Of a DNA stretch of 64,000 nt, positions 50,311 through 58,540 are shown one piece after another (position 1 is the stretch's first letter; every line of letters begins with the position of its first letter). The notes under the pieces are model-generated. The model was not told the DNA's origin. It did no database searches and was given only the letters and a program-made list of their open reading frames with translations. The DNA comes from Sutterella sp047777475 (GTDB taxonomy: Bacteria > Pseudomonadota > Gammaproteobacteria > Burkholderiales > Burkholderiaceae_F), in the NCBI GenBank assembly GCA_047777475.1, contig JBKEET010000001.1:372001-436000 (forward strand). The letters are read 5' to 3'. The position numbers were made by a program, and so were the translations under genes.

Positions 50311-52710
50311 TCAGCGCTTCATCAGGTTGAGAACCTTGCTGATCTCATACTGCGAGTCGTAAACCGCGGCGCCCGCCTTGGGGCTGAGCTTCGTGTAGGA
50401 GCCGTCGGAATTGAGCTCCCAGGCGTGGATGTTGTCGTTCAGCTGCGGACGGACGATCTGCTCGATGATGTTGCGGCGGATCGTCGGGTTCTTCACCGGA
50501 ACGAGCACTTCGATGCGGCCGTTCAGGTTGCGCTGCATCATGTCGGCGCTGCCGATGTACATGCGGTTGTCGCCGCCGTGGCGGAACCAGTAGACGCGCG
50601 CATGCTCGAGCAGGCGGCCGACGATCGAGTGCACCGTGATCGTGTCGGAGATGCCCTTGATGCCGGGGCGCAGGCAGCAGATGCCGCGCACCACGCATTC
50701 GATCTTCACGCCGGCCTGGCTCGCCTCGTAGAGGAGGCGGATGATGTCCGGGTCGACGAGCTGGTTGCACTTGAGGATGATGTGGCCCTTGCCGTCCTTG
50801 CGGTGCAGGGCGATCTCCTGGCGGATCAGCTCGGAAATGCCGGGGCGCAGGCTGTTCGGCGAGACGAGGAGCTGCTTGTAGCGCTCGATCACGCCGCAGC
50901 CCGTCATCACGTTGAAGAGGTCCTGCACATCGTCGCAGATCGCGTCGTCGCTCGAGAGGAAGCTGAGGTCGGTGTAAATCTTCGCCGAGCTCGCGTTGTA
51001 GTTGCCCGTGCCGATGTGCACGTAGCGCATCATGCCCGAGGGCTCGCGGCGCACGACGAGGCAGAGCTTGGCGTGGATCTTGAGGCCCGCAAAGCCGTAG
51101 ACGACGTTGACGCCGGCGGCTTCGAGCTCCTCGGCCCAGTTGATGTTGCGCTCCTCGTCGAAGCGCGCCTTGAGCTCAACGACGGCGGTGACCTGCTTGC
51201 CGAGGCGGCGCGCCTCGAGCAGCGCCTTGATCACCGGCGAATGGCTGCCGACGCGGTAGAGCGTCTGCTTGATGGCGACGACGTTCGGGTCCTTGGCGGC
51301 CTTCGAGAGGAAGTTGAGGAAGCCCTGGAACGATTCGTAGGGATGGTAGAAGCAGATGTCATGCTCGCGGATCGCGGCGAAGCTGTCCGCCTCGGGCTCG
51401 AGCTCCGGGAGCACGCGCGGGTGGTACGTCGGGTACTTGAGCGCCGGCCGGTCGAGCCTGGCGAGCTCCATGAAGTTCGAGAACGCCATGGGCATCTTCG
51501 ACTTGAAGACCTGGAAGGGCCGGAGCGCCAGGTGCTGCACGAGGAAGTCCTGCAGGACCTGCGGCATGCCGCGCTCGAGCTCGAGGCGCACGACGGAGCC
51601 GAAGCGGCGCTGCTCGACGTAGTCGCGCACGGCCGCGAGCAGGTCGTCGGCCTCGTCCTCCTCGATCTCGCCGTCGGTGTTGCGGGTGATGCGGAAGAGG
51701 CCCTGGCTCACGATCTTGTAGCCCGGGAAGAGCTTGTTCAGGCGCTGGCCGATGAGGTCCTCGATCATGATGATGAGGCCTTCCTTGGCGTGCGTGTCAA
51801 GCGGCGCGGTCTCGTCGGCGTCGTCCGGGATGAAGAGGAAGCGCGGGATGTTGTTCGGGCACTTCACGCGCGCGAAGCGGATCTTGCCGTGGTCGCGCGG
51901 GTTGACGCTCTCGAGCTGGACGACGAAGTTCATGCTCGTGTTGGAGATCATCGGGAAGGGATGGCCCGCATCGACCGCCTGCGGCGTAAGGATCGGGAAG
52001 ATGTCCTTGTCGAAATAGCGGTCGAGGAACTCGCGGCGCTTCGCGGAGAGCTTCTGGTACTTGCCGAAGTGAATGTCCTTGCGCTCGAGCGCGGGCTTGA
52101 GCGTCTTCAGCCAGAGCTCCTCGGCCTCCTCGAGCAGGGCGGAGACGCGGCGGCGGATTTCGACGAGCTGCTTGGCGGGCGGCATCTTGTCGGCGCCGGT
52201 CGGCGCGACGTCGCTCCTCGCCTGGCGCTGCAGGTTCATCACGCGCACCATGTAGAACTCGTCGAGGTTGTTGAAGAAGATCGAGAGGAAGTTGACGCGC
52301 TCGAGAAGCGGCACGGAGGTGTCCTCGGCCGTCTCGAGCACCTTGCGGTCGAACTCGATCCAGCTGATCTCGCGGTTCGTGTAGAGCGCGGGGTCCTTGA
52401 GGTCGGTGATCTTCTTCGCGCCCGCTTTCTTCGCCGTGCCCTTGGCGGCGGTTTTTGCCGGTGCCGCCTTGGCGGCGGCCCTCTTGGCCGGGGCCTTCTT
52501 CGCGGCGGGCTTCTTCGCGGCCGGCTTCTTGGCTGCGGGCTTCTTGGCCGCGGCGGTTTTCTTCGCCGCGGCTTTCGCCGGTGCCGGGGCTTCGGCGGCA
52601 GCAGGCGCCTTTTCGGCGCCGGCCGCCTTCGGCTCCTTGGCCGCGGGTGAGCCCTCTTCTTTCAAGGGAGCGGGGCTCTTCGCGGCGGTTTTGTTCATTT
52701 CTTCGGTCAT
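50311..52710 (-). CDS. ppk1: Polyphosphate kinase 1 with histone-H1-like N-terminal tail
   Basis: Reversibly polymerises the gamma phosphate of ATP into polyphosphate; membrane-associated. The 799-residue protein splits in two. Residues 1-101 are Ala/Lys/Pro-rich, with repeats of KKPAA and an overall strong positive charge, resembling histone H1 or AlgP tails. Residues 102-799 are the normal PPK1 core: YTNREISWIEFDRKVL, ERNINWAEELE, the catalytic-His block KIHAKLCLVV, VHIGTGNYNASSAKIYTDLS and QLLVSPNSLR. Usual PPK1 is about 690-740 residues and starts near the YxNRExSWLxFN motif. It stands alone, with its own terminator. Confidence 0.95.
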   Translation of the reverse strand: MTEEMNKTAAKSPAPLKEEGSPAAKEPKAAGAEKAPAAAEAPAPAKAAAKKTAAAKKPAAKKPAAKKPAAKKAPAKRAAAKAAPAKTAAKGTAKKAGAKKITDLKDPALYTNREISWIEFDRKVLETAEDTSVPLLERVNFLSIFFNNLDEFYMVRVMNLQRQARSDVAPTGADKMPPAKQLVEIRRRVSALLEEAEELWLKTLKPALERKDIHFGKYQKLSAKRREFLDRYFDKDIFPILTPQAVDAGHPFPMISNTSMNFVVQLESVNPRDHGKIRFARVKCPNNIPRFLFIPDDADETAPLDTHAKEGLIIMIEDLIGQRLNKLFPGYKIVSQGLFRITRNTDGEIEEDEADDLLAAVRDYVEQRRFGSVVRLELERGMPQVLQDFLVQHLALRPFQVFKSKMPMAFSNFMELARLDRPALKYPTYHPRVLPELEPEADSFAAIREHDICFYHPYESFQGFLNFLSKAAKDPNVVAIKQTLYRVGSHSPVIKALLEARRLGKQVTAVVELKARFDEERNINWAEELEAAGVNVVYGFAGLKIHAKLCLVVRREPSGMMRYVHIGTGNYNASSAKIYTDLSFLSSDDAICDDVQDLFNVMTGCGVIERYKQLLVSPNSLRPGISELIRQEIALHRKDGKGHIILKCNQLVDPDIIRLLYEASQAGVKIECVVRGICCLRPGIKGISDTITVHSIVGRLLEHARVYWFRHGGDNRMYIGSADMMQRNLNGRIEVLVPVKNPTIRRNIIEQIVRPQLNDNIHAWELNSDGSYTKLSPKAGAAVYDSQYEISKVLNLMKR

Positions 52711-53080
52711 AGTTTCTCCTCAGGCTTTGTGCATCAATCGGACCGGCGCCGGGGGACGTCCGAAAAGAGGCGGCGCAGAGGGGCTGCGCCGCTTCCCGAA
52801 GAGGGCGTGCGAACGGCGCTTTTCTTTCTTTAATTGTACGTGAGGGAGACGATTTTTTATCGCTCCAAAGGCATCATTTAAGGTTTTTCCGGTGCCCGGA
52901 GGCCCCGCTTTTTGCCAAATTGCCAAAAACGGCAGAATCCGGCCCCGCCGTCCGTTCAGCCGGCGGCTGTTTTAAGGCGCTCAGCCTTCTGGCTTCGGCA
53001 GATCCTGACACCCGCGGAGCTGCCGTTTGTGTCTTTTCTGCGGCTACAATAAATCATTATTTGGCTTTTTGGAGGCAGCT
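52711..53080. other. Divergent intergenic region ppk / YPSGR-repeat gene
   Basis: 370 bp without a gene. On the minus strand TACAAT near 52835-52840 is a possible ppk -10; on the plus strand TACAAT at 53045-53050 serves the repeat-protein gene. Confidence 0.5.
53045..53050 (+). promoter_or_regulatory. Candidate -10 box of the YPSGR-repeat gene
   Basis: TACAAT in GGCTACAAT, 31 bp before the ATG at 53081; same GCTACAAT style as before cdsA. Confidence 0.5.
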
Positions 53081-53449
53081 ATGGCAACCGAAATTCGTAA
53101 ATATCCCTCGGGTTCCGTCCTCGCTACGTTCGACGGGCAGAAGCTCAAGGACTATCCGTCCGGCAGGACGGTCGCCATGGTTTCCGGCGATGCGCTCAAG
53201 GAATATCCGTCGGGAAGGACCCTCCTTACGTTCGACGGCCGCCGCATCCGCGAGTACCCCTCGGGAAGGACCCTCATTCAGGTTGACGGCAAAAGCTTCA
53301 AGCTCTATCCCTCCGGCCGGACCGTGGCGACGTTTGACGGGCAGGACTTCAAGGAATACCCGTCGGGAAGAACCATTGCCCGCGTGAGCGGCTTCGGCGG
53401 CCTCGGCGCGATCATCTGCGCCTGGGCTTTCGGGTTCGTGCGCGTTTAG
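53081..53449 (+). CDS. YPSGR 17-residue repeat protein
   Basis: 122-residue protein made almost wholly of repeats. After seven lead residues, units begin with YPSG at 8, 25, 42, 59, 76 and 93, exactly 17 residues apart. The consensus is YPSGRTxATFDGxxxKE; the sixth unit is cut after 12 residues. The chain ends in a hydrophobic, Gly/Trp-containing segment (GGLGAIICAWAFGFVRV) that could insert in or sit on a membrane. The pattern of alternating short strands suggests a small all-beta repeat fold; 4-fold beta-flower-type proteins have repeats of similar look. No function is known to me. GGAGG upstream of the ATG. Confidence 0.85.
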   Translation: MATEIRKYPSGSVLATFDGQKLKDYPSGRTVAMVSGDALKEYPSGRTLLTFDGRRIREYPSGRTLIQVDGKSFKLYPSGRTVATFDGQDFKEYPSGRTIARVSGFGGLGAIICAWAFGFVRV

Positions 53450-53546
53450 TTTTCTGAGCCGCAGGCTAACGGCCGGCCTCTGCCGGCCCCGGTTCGAGAA
53501 GGCGGCGGGATGCCTCCCGCCGCCGAAACGCCTGCGCCGGTAACAG

Positions 53547-53572
53547 AAAAGCCGCCTTCACGGGCGGCTTTA
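53547..53572. terminator. Bidirectional terminator next to the IS insertion
   Basis: AAAAGCCGCC / GGCGGCTTT around TTCACG. The insertion sequence begins 7 bp after it. Confidence 0.7.
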
Positions 53573-53578
53573 AGGCAA

Positions 53579-55499
53579 CCCAAACTCCCAGTTGGCTGAT
53601 CAAGAAAGGGGCTGACGCAGATCAAAGACCCCTCTTTTAACGAAGATAACTCCGTGATTTCTTTAAAAAAGAATTTGCGGAGTTTTCTTTTATGCTGTAA
53701 AATGATCCATATTTATTCAATGATGATCATAAAGGATCATTTCGATGCGCAAGAACAACCCCGACAGATGGCATTTCACCGTTGAAACCAACGCCAAAGG
53801 GCTTTCCTATGTCTACGCCTACCAGACGCAGTGGGATCCGGTGAAGAAACAGTCCCACCGCAGCGCAAAGCGCTACGCCGGCCGACTGCACGAGGACGGC
53901 AGGGTGTCTTTCGGAAAGCGCTTTCTGGAGGATTTCCCCGCGTACGCCGAGGGCGATTTCTACTACGGAGCCGACAAAACTCTTGTGGACGAGACTGCGT
54001 ATCGAAAGGATTTTCCGGAAGCCCCCGGCCCCAAGCCCGAAGAGGAACAGAAGCTCGATGAAACGCTCAATGCCGGCGTGACTTGGGCGGCCGAGGCCAT
54101 CGCCGATCAATCCGGCATGCTCTGCGACCTGAAGGACGTCTTCGGCGAGGACGCCGGCGATCTGCTCGCCCTTGCTGTCTACAAGCTCGACGGCGGCGGC
54201 CCGATGGCCGCCTACGAGGACTGGCGGCGCAACGTGTATCTGAAATCCGGCGGCGTGCTCAGCTCGCAGCGCATCAGCGAGCTGATGAGCACCGTGACGC
54301 AAAAGAAGATCGAAAGCTACTTTGCCCTGCGCCACAAGCGAATTCTCGAAAAGGCTAAAAACCGCGGGGAGAAGACTTTCTATGCGCTGGACAACACGTC
54401 TGTCTCCACGTACTCGGCCACCATCGATGATGCCGAATTCGGACATGCCAAGCGAGATCCCGAGCTCAGGCAGATCAACTACACCTTTGTCTGCGATCAG
54501 GCGACCGGCGACATTGCCTATGCGCATTCCTATGCCGGCTCCGTCAATGACGTCACGGCCCTGAGCGACATCCTTTACCGCATGAAGGGCGCCGGCCTGG
54601 ACCTTGAAGACACGGTTCTCGTGACGGACCGCGGTTACGGAAGCCTCTGCAATGTGCAGAGGATGGTGAACCTCGAGCTGCGCTTCATTCAGGGCGTGCG
54701 CAAGAACGAAGACTCTGTCCTGCGGGCGATTGACCGATACAGCGCATCGCTGCGCGATATGAACTTTTACAACTCCAGACTCGAGGTGTATGCAAGAACG
54801 ATCAAGGAAGACTGGTCTCAGAATACGGATTTCGGACGCATCAGCAGGCCTGTCTACGTTCATCTCTACCGCTTCCCCGGCGGAGACGAGCTGGAAATGA
54901 AGCAGCTGATGGCCAAAGTCGACGATCTGCTGGAAGGTCTCAACGAAGGCAGAAAGCAGCCCGACGATTTATGGAGAAGCTGCAAGCGCTTTGTCGAGAA
55001 AACTGCGGACAGAAACGGCAGGACCGTGTGGGTCAGGAACTATGCCGCTCTGCAGGATGCCTGCCGCTACGCCGGCATATTCGTGCTGCGGACGAACGAG
55101 GAAGAAGATCCTTTCCGAGCGCTTTGGGCCTATCGCCTGAGGGGACGGGTCGAGCTCGATTTCAACCAATTCAAGAATCAGGTCGACGGGGACCGCCTGC
55201 GCAGCACGCAGACGGGATACCTCGGCAAGCTCTTTGTCTGCACGCTGGCCGCCGCCATTCGGCTCATGATGCTGAAGCGTGCGCACGACAGCAGGGAACC
55301 GGGCGTTTTCCTGCCGCATAACTCGATCGACTGCCTGCTTGCAAAGCTGCGCTGCCTCAAGGCCGACAAGCGCCTCAACGGCAATGCCTGGGTGATGCGC
55401 ACCATAACAAAGAAGCAGCGGGATTATCTCTCGCTGCTTCTGTCGGTTCCCCTCCCGCCTAAAGTCCTGCGTTAGGGATCAGTTAACCGGGAGTTTGGG
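53579..55499 (+). mobile_element. Complete IS1634-like insertion sequence
   Basis: 1,921-bp element. Left end CCCAAACTCCCAGTTGGCTGATC (53579-53601) and right end (complement of 55477-55499) match at 20 of 23 positions. The 6-bp direct repeat AGGCAA flanks both ends (53573-53578 and 55500-55505), a fresh target duplication. It contains one intact transposase gene. It landed in the short spacer between two convergent genes and interrupted neither. Confidence 0.95.
53745..55475 (+). CDS. IS1634-family (IS4 superfamily) transposase
   Basis: 576-residue DDE transposase. First Asp in YALDNTSVSTYS (about 215), second in VLVTDRGYGS (about 295), and the Glu in the late block LRGRVELDFNQFKNQVDGDRLR (about 470), the Y-R-E-type signature of the IS4/IS1634 group. 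About 45 residues at the N-terminus look like a small DNA-binding part. The frame is unbroken, and codon use is visibly less GC-biased than in neighbours, fitting recent arrival. A 145-bp leader separates it from the left inverted repeat. Confidence 0.92.
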   Translation: MRKNNPDRWHFTVETNAKGLSYVYAYQTQWDPVKKQSHRSAKRYAGRLHEDGRVSFGKRFLEDFPAYAEGDFYYGADKTLVDETAYRKDFPEAPGPKPEEEQKLDETLNAGVTWAAEAIADQSGMLCDLKDVFGEDAGDLLALAVYKLDGGGPMAAYEDWRRNVYLKSGGVLSSQRISELMSTVTQKKIESYFALRHKRILEKAKNRGEKTFYALDNTSVSTYSATIDDAEFGHAKRDPELRQINYTFVCDQATGDIAYAHSYAGSVNDVTALSDILYRMKGAGLDLEDTVLVTDRGYGSLCNVQRMVNLELRFIQGVRKNEDSVLRAIDRYSASLRDMNFYNSRLEVYARTIKEDWSQNTDFGRISRPVYVHLYRFPGGDELEMKQLMAKVDDLLEGLNEGRKQPDDLWRSCKRFVEKTADRNGRTVWVRNYAALQDACRYAGIFVLRTNEEEDPFRALWAYRLRGRVELDFNQFKNQVDGDRLRSTQTGYLGKLFVCTLAAAIRLMMLKRAHDSREPGVFLPHNSIDCLLAKLRCLKADKRLNGNAWVMRTITKKQRDYLSLLLSVPLPPKVLR

Positions 55500-55521
55500 A
55501 GGCAAGCGGGGCGGCGCGTCC

Positions 55522-56130
55522 TCAGGCCATCGTCTGCATGCGCAGGGCGTAGCCTTCGGTGTGGCTCTTCAACGTCGTGACGGAGCCGCGCTTCTGCATT
55601 TCGAGCGCGATGCGGCTGCCGGCGTAAAGGCGGCGGCTGTCCTTGCCGACCACCAGGCGGAGCGATTCGCCGCCGCGGCAGGGGCCGGCCTTTTCGATGA
55701 TGTTCCTCAGGCTCTCTTCGGGCCAGAGGCAGAAGGTGATGTCGCGCAGCAGGTTCTGCGCCTGCACGTGGCTGTCGAGGATGGGATTGCGCGACTCCTG
55801 GATGCCGGAGGGCGAGGCGTGGATGTGCCAGACGCTCACGTCTTTCTCGGAGATCGCCATCTCGAGCGAGTCGCCCTTGAGGACGAGCCGCGAGCTCAGC
55901 GGCGGCAGGTGCGCGGGAGCGCCGTCGGCGATCGCGTCGCGCGAGAACTTGAAGGAGAGCACCTGCTCGGCGCTCAGCGTCTCGCCGATCGAGAAGTCGG
56001 GATAAATCTTGGGAAGGACAATGCCGGCCGCATCGGAACTTGCTTCCGCCGAGGAATTCGCGCCGTCGGTGGCGCAGCCGCCGAGAGCGAGCATGAACGG
56101 GATCGAAAGCAGGGTGCGGCGGCTGATCAT
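55522..56130 (-). CDS. Putative lipoprotein of unknown function
   Basis: 202-residue protein with a lipobox (FMLALGGC, Cys about residue 19) and a basic N-terminus (MISRRTLLS). The mature part is mixed alpha/beta and contains CLWPEESLRNII and a GPCRGG stretch. No family recognised. ATG 56130 was chosen, with GGAG ten bases upstream. It ends 22 bp from the IS right end, so the insertion removed nothing but separated it from its old convergent neighbour. Confidence 0.75.
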   Translation of the reverse strand: MISRRTLLSIPFMLALGGCATDGANSSAEASSDAAGIVLPKIYPDFSIGETLSAEQVLSFKFSRDAIADGAPAHLPPLSSRLVLKGDSLEMAISEKDVSVWHIHASPSGIQESRNPILDSHVQAQNLLRDITFCLWPEESLRNIIEKAGPCRGGESLRLVVGKDSRRLYAGSRIALEMQKRGSVTTLKSHTEGYALRMQTMA

Positions 56131-56334
56131 CGTTTTTGGGCTCCGGCAGAGGTGAAAACAAGACAACGGCAGTTATTTTAATTGGCCCGTCATGAAAACG
56201 GACTATGCGGAGGTCGCCTCAGATGTAAAAAGATGTTATCCGCACTTTCTGTCGCTTCGGAACGTCTTGGCCCCGCATGCATTAGACTTTGTTCCGCAAC
56301 TGCATTCGTTCACCGTTCATCAAAGGCCTTCATC

Positions 56335-57429
56335 ATGCCGACGAGCATCCGCGCCATTGCGCTTTCGACCGCTATCCTGCTCTCGGGCGGACTGTGCGCC
56401 GCCGAGCAGGGCGAAGCTCCCGCCGCGGCTCCCGCGGCCGCGCCGGCAGCGGCGCCCGCCGAGGCGAGTGCCGCCGCAAAGCCCGCCCCGCTCGCCGAGG
56501 TGCCCGCGCTTTTCGGCTTCAAGCCCTACGTGACGACCGTCGGCGAGGTTCAGGCCCGCTTCGGCGGCGACGCGAAGCTTTACGAAGAAGGCCGCACCGG
56601 CCGCCGCCATATCGTCACGGGGCACGATTTCGGCATCGGCGCCGAGATTGCGCTCATCTACTACACCGAGCAGGGCACGGTTTCCGACGTCTACCTGCGC
56701 GTTCCCGCCAAGGACCGCGACGGCGTCATCGAGAGCCTCAAGAAAGAGACCGCCGCGATGGACGCCAAGGGCGTCTGGAACCGCTCGCAGGGCAGGGACC
56801 TATGGCGCACCCCGACGGCCGAGCTCCTTGCGGGCGCGCCCCGCGAGGGAAGCTTCTCGGTCGAGTACGGCGCCGCCGCGCGCCGTGCGCTCGAGACGAG
56901 GGCCTGGATCGACGAGGATCCCGAGCACCATGCGCCGCATTTCGCGGGGCTCGACATCGGGCATTCGGCAATCGCCGACCTGAAGAAGATCACCGATGCG
57001 AAGGGCGATGCCTGCCGCCTTGCGCCGCCCGCCAAGCAGGACGACGGCACGCTCACCTATGCGCTCACGGGCGAATGCTTCGGGCTCCCGGGCGAATACC
57101 AGTCCTACGTCTGGACGGGGGCGGACGACGGGCGCATCTACCGGCTTTTCATCCAGTGCAGGGGCGATCCCGAAGGGTTCAGCTCGGTGCTCGCGGCGCT
57201 CAAGAAACGCTATAAGCCGCAGGAGCATGCGGGCGACTTCCGCGTCGCCGACGCCAAGGCGAAGAACATCTGGCCGCCCGAGATCCGCTACCGCGAGCAG
57301 GAGGGCACGCTCGAGTTCTATGCGGCCGTCGACGGCGTGAAGCGCGCCGAGGCCGACTACGAGCGTCTCGTCGAGGAGCGCAAGGCGCGCGAGGCGCAGG
57401 CCAAGAGGGTCGACGCGCTCTTCGAGTGA
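56335..57429 (+). CDS. Secreted protein of unknown function with Ala/Pro linker
   Basis: 364-residue protein. A signal peptide (residues 1-22, cleavage near LCAAE) is followed by an Ala/Pro-rich spacer to about residue 55, then a 300-residue domain. That domain seems to be built of two similar halves (FGFKPYVTTVGEVQARFG and FAGLDIGHSAIADLKKITD). The C-terminal end is a charged helix (YERLVEERKAREAQAKRV). I recognise no family. ATG 56335 has AAAGG upstream. Periplasmic location is inferred. Confidence 0.75.
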   Translation: MPTSIRAIALSTAILLSGGLCAAEQGEAPAAAPAAAPAAAPAEASAAAKPAPLAEVPALFGFKPYVTTVGEVQARFGGDAKLYEEGRTGRRHIVTGHDFGIGAEIALIYYTEQGTVSDVYLRVPAKDRDGVIESLKKETAAMDAKGVWNRSQGRDLWRTPTAELLAGAPREGSFSVEYGAAARRALETRAWIDEDPEHHAPHFAGLDIGHSAIADLKKITDAKGDACRLAPPAKQDDGTLTYALTGECFGLPGEYQSYVWTGADDGRIYRLFIQCRGDPEGFSSVLAALKKRYKPQEHAGDFRVADAKAKNIWPPEIRYREQEGTLEFYAAVDGVKRAEADYERLVEERKAREAQAKRVDALFE

Positions 57430-57445
57430 AGCGTATTTAAAAGAC

Positions 57446-57489
57446 ACAAAAAAGCTGCGGACCGAGCAATCGGATCCGCAGCTTTTTTT
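57446..57489. terminator. Bidirectional terminator
   Basis: AAAAAAGCTGCGGA / TCCGCAGCTTTTTTT stem between convergent genes. Confidence 0.85.
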
Positions 57490-57525
57490 CCTGAGCTTTT
57501 AAGAGAACCGAAGGGCCGGCTCTTT

Positions 57526-57783
57526 TCAGAGCTTCGTGCCCTTCGTGCGCGCGGCTTCTTCGCGGGCCTTGGCGGCCGCGGCGCGCTCCTCGATGTCGCG
57601 CGCCTTCGCTTCTTCGGCGCCGACGGCCTGGGAGTGCGCGACGGCCGCGGCGTTGCCCTGGAGCTGCTCGTAGCCCGCTTCCTGGTACATGCGGTCGCGG
57701 GCGGCGTCGTTGTCAACGACGACGCAGCCCGAGAGCAGGACGGAGAGCGCAGAGGCCGCCGCCAGCGCAGCAAGCGCTTTCAT
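57526..57783 (-). CDS. Small lipoprotein with charged helix
   Basis: 85-residue protein with lipobox LLSGC (Cys 20) after a short signal peptide. The rest is a mostly helical Ala/Glu/Arg-rich segment (residues 45-82) that may form a coiled coil. Sits 16 nt downstream of the glycine-zipper lipoprotein gene and is probably cotranscribed. Unknown function; an envelope role is likely from the lipobox only. Confidence 0.75.
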   Translation of the reverse strand: MKALAALAAASALSVLLSGCVVVDNDAARDRMYQEAGYEQLQGNAAAVAHSQAVGAEEAKARDIEERAAAAKAREEAARTKGTKL

Positions 57784-57799
57784 GATCGTTCTCTCTCAA

Positions 57800-58351
57800 T
57801 CAGCGGGACTGGCCGCAGCCGCCCGGGTTGTTCGGCTGGATGCGCGTCTCGCCGCTTTCGCTCGAGACCACCGTCGCTTCGCCGAGCTTGTACTCGCAGA
57901 TGCGGCCCACCTGGGCGGACTGATAGGTCTTGCCGTCCGGGGCGCGGTAGACGATCTGCACGCCGTTGGCGTAGGCCGTCGAGGAGTTGCCGGCGATGGC
58001 GGAGCCCGCCAGGCCGCCGAGCGCGGCGCCGCCCACGCCGCCGAGGACGCGGGACGAGGTGCTGTGATGGTCGTGGCTGCCGAGCGCGGTGCCGGCGATG
58101 CCGCCGAGCACGGCGCCGACCGTCGTGGCGGTGCGCCTGTTGTCGGAGTTGTCGACGGCGACCTGGGCGGGATTGACCGCCACGATGGTCACGGTGTTGA
58201 CTTCCTGGACGCGGTTGACGCTGTTGGCGTTATAGACGTCGGCGCGGTACATGTTGCCGTCGTTCTGATACAGGCCGCCCTGGCCGTTGCAGCCGGCGAG
58301 GAGAAGAGCGGCGCTGCCGCACACGGCAGCAAGGAGTTTTTTCTGAATCAT
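57800..58351 (-). CDS. Glycine-zipper outer-membrane lipoprotein (SlyB/Pcp-like)
   Basis: 183-residue lipoprotein: signal and lipobox LLLAGC (Cys about 21). Glycine-zipper stretch TTVGAVLGGIAGTALGS and VLGGVGGAALGGLAGSAIAG (about residues 75-120), then a C-terminal domain with YRAPDGKTYQSAQVGRICEY. The layout matches 17-kDa surface antigen/SlyB-type proteins that stabilise the outer membrane. ATG 58351 was preferred over a TTG at 58372. Upstream of the small lipoprotein gene in the same direction. Confidence 0.85.
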   Translation of the reverse strand: MIQKKLLAAVCGSAALLLAGCNGQGGLYQNDGNMYRADVYNANSVNRVQEVNTVTIVAVNPAQVAVDNSDNRRTATTVGAVLGGIAGTALGSHDHHSTSSRVLGGVGGAALGGLAGSAIAGNSSTAYANGVQIVYRAPDGKTYQSAQVGRICEYKLGEATVVSSESGETRIQPNNPGGCGQSR

Positions 58352-58483
58352 TGCTTTTAGCCTTATGCTCAAAAAATTTGGTAAGCGAAGCCTCAGGAGG
58401 ACGGCTGCGCTTACCCGACATTATCTCAGATGCGCGCTGTCAAGAGGACGCTAGCCTTTGTAAGAAAAGTTGTTAGCGCGCAG

Positions 58484-58523
58484 TAAAAAGGGCGGCCCGC
58501 CCGCTGCCGGGGAAGCCGCCCTT
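58484..58523 (-). terminator. Terminator after pyrE
   Basis: AGGGCGGC / GCCGCCCT stem with a long loop and TTTTTA on the minus strand. Confidence 0.65.
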
Positions 58524-58540
58524 CGGGAAAGAAAGCCGGA

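Noticed and set aside
52397..52560. Lys/Ala/Pro repeats at the ppk start as a separate histone-like gene
   Set aside because: The frame continues without stop into the PPK1 core, so it is one protein.
50254..52650. Plus-strand frame of about 800 codons opposite ppk
   Set aside because: Mirror of the PPK1 gene with typical antisense composition; PPK1 motifs on the minus strand are decisive. Similar long frames opposite dxr/rseP, bamA, nrdD, hydA and the kinase operon were dropped for the same reason.
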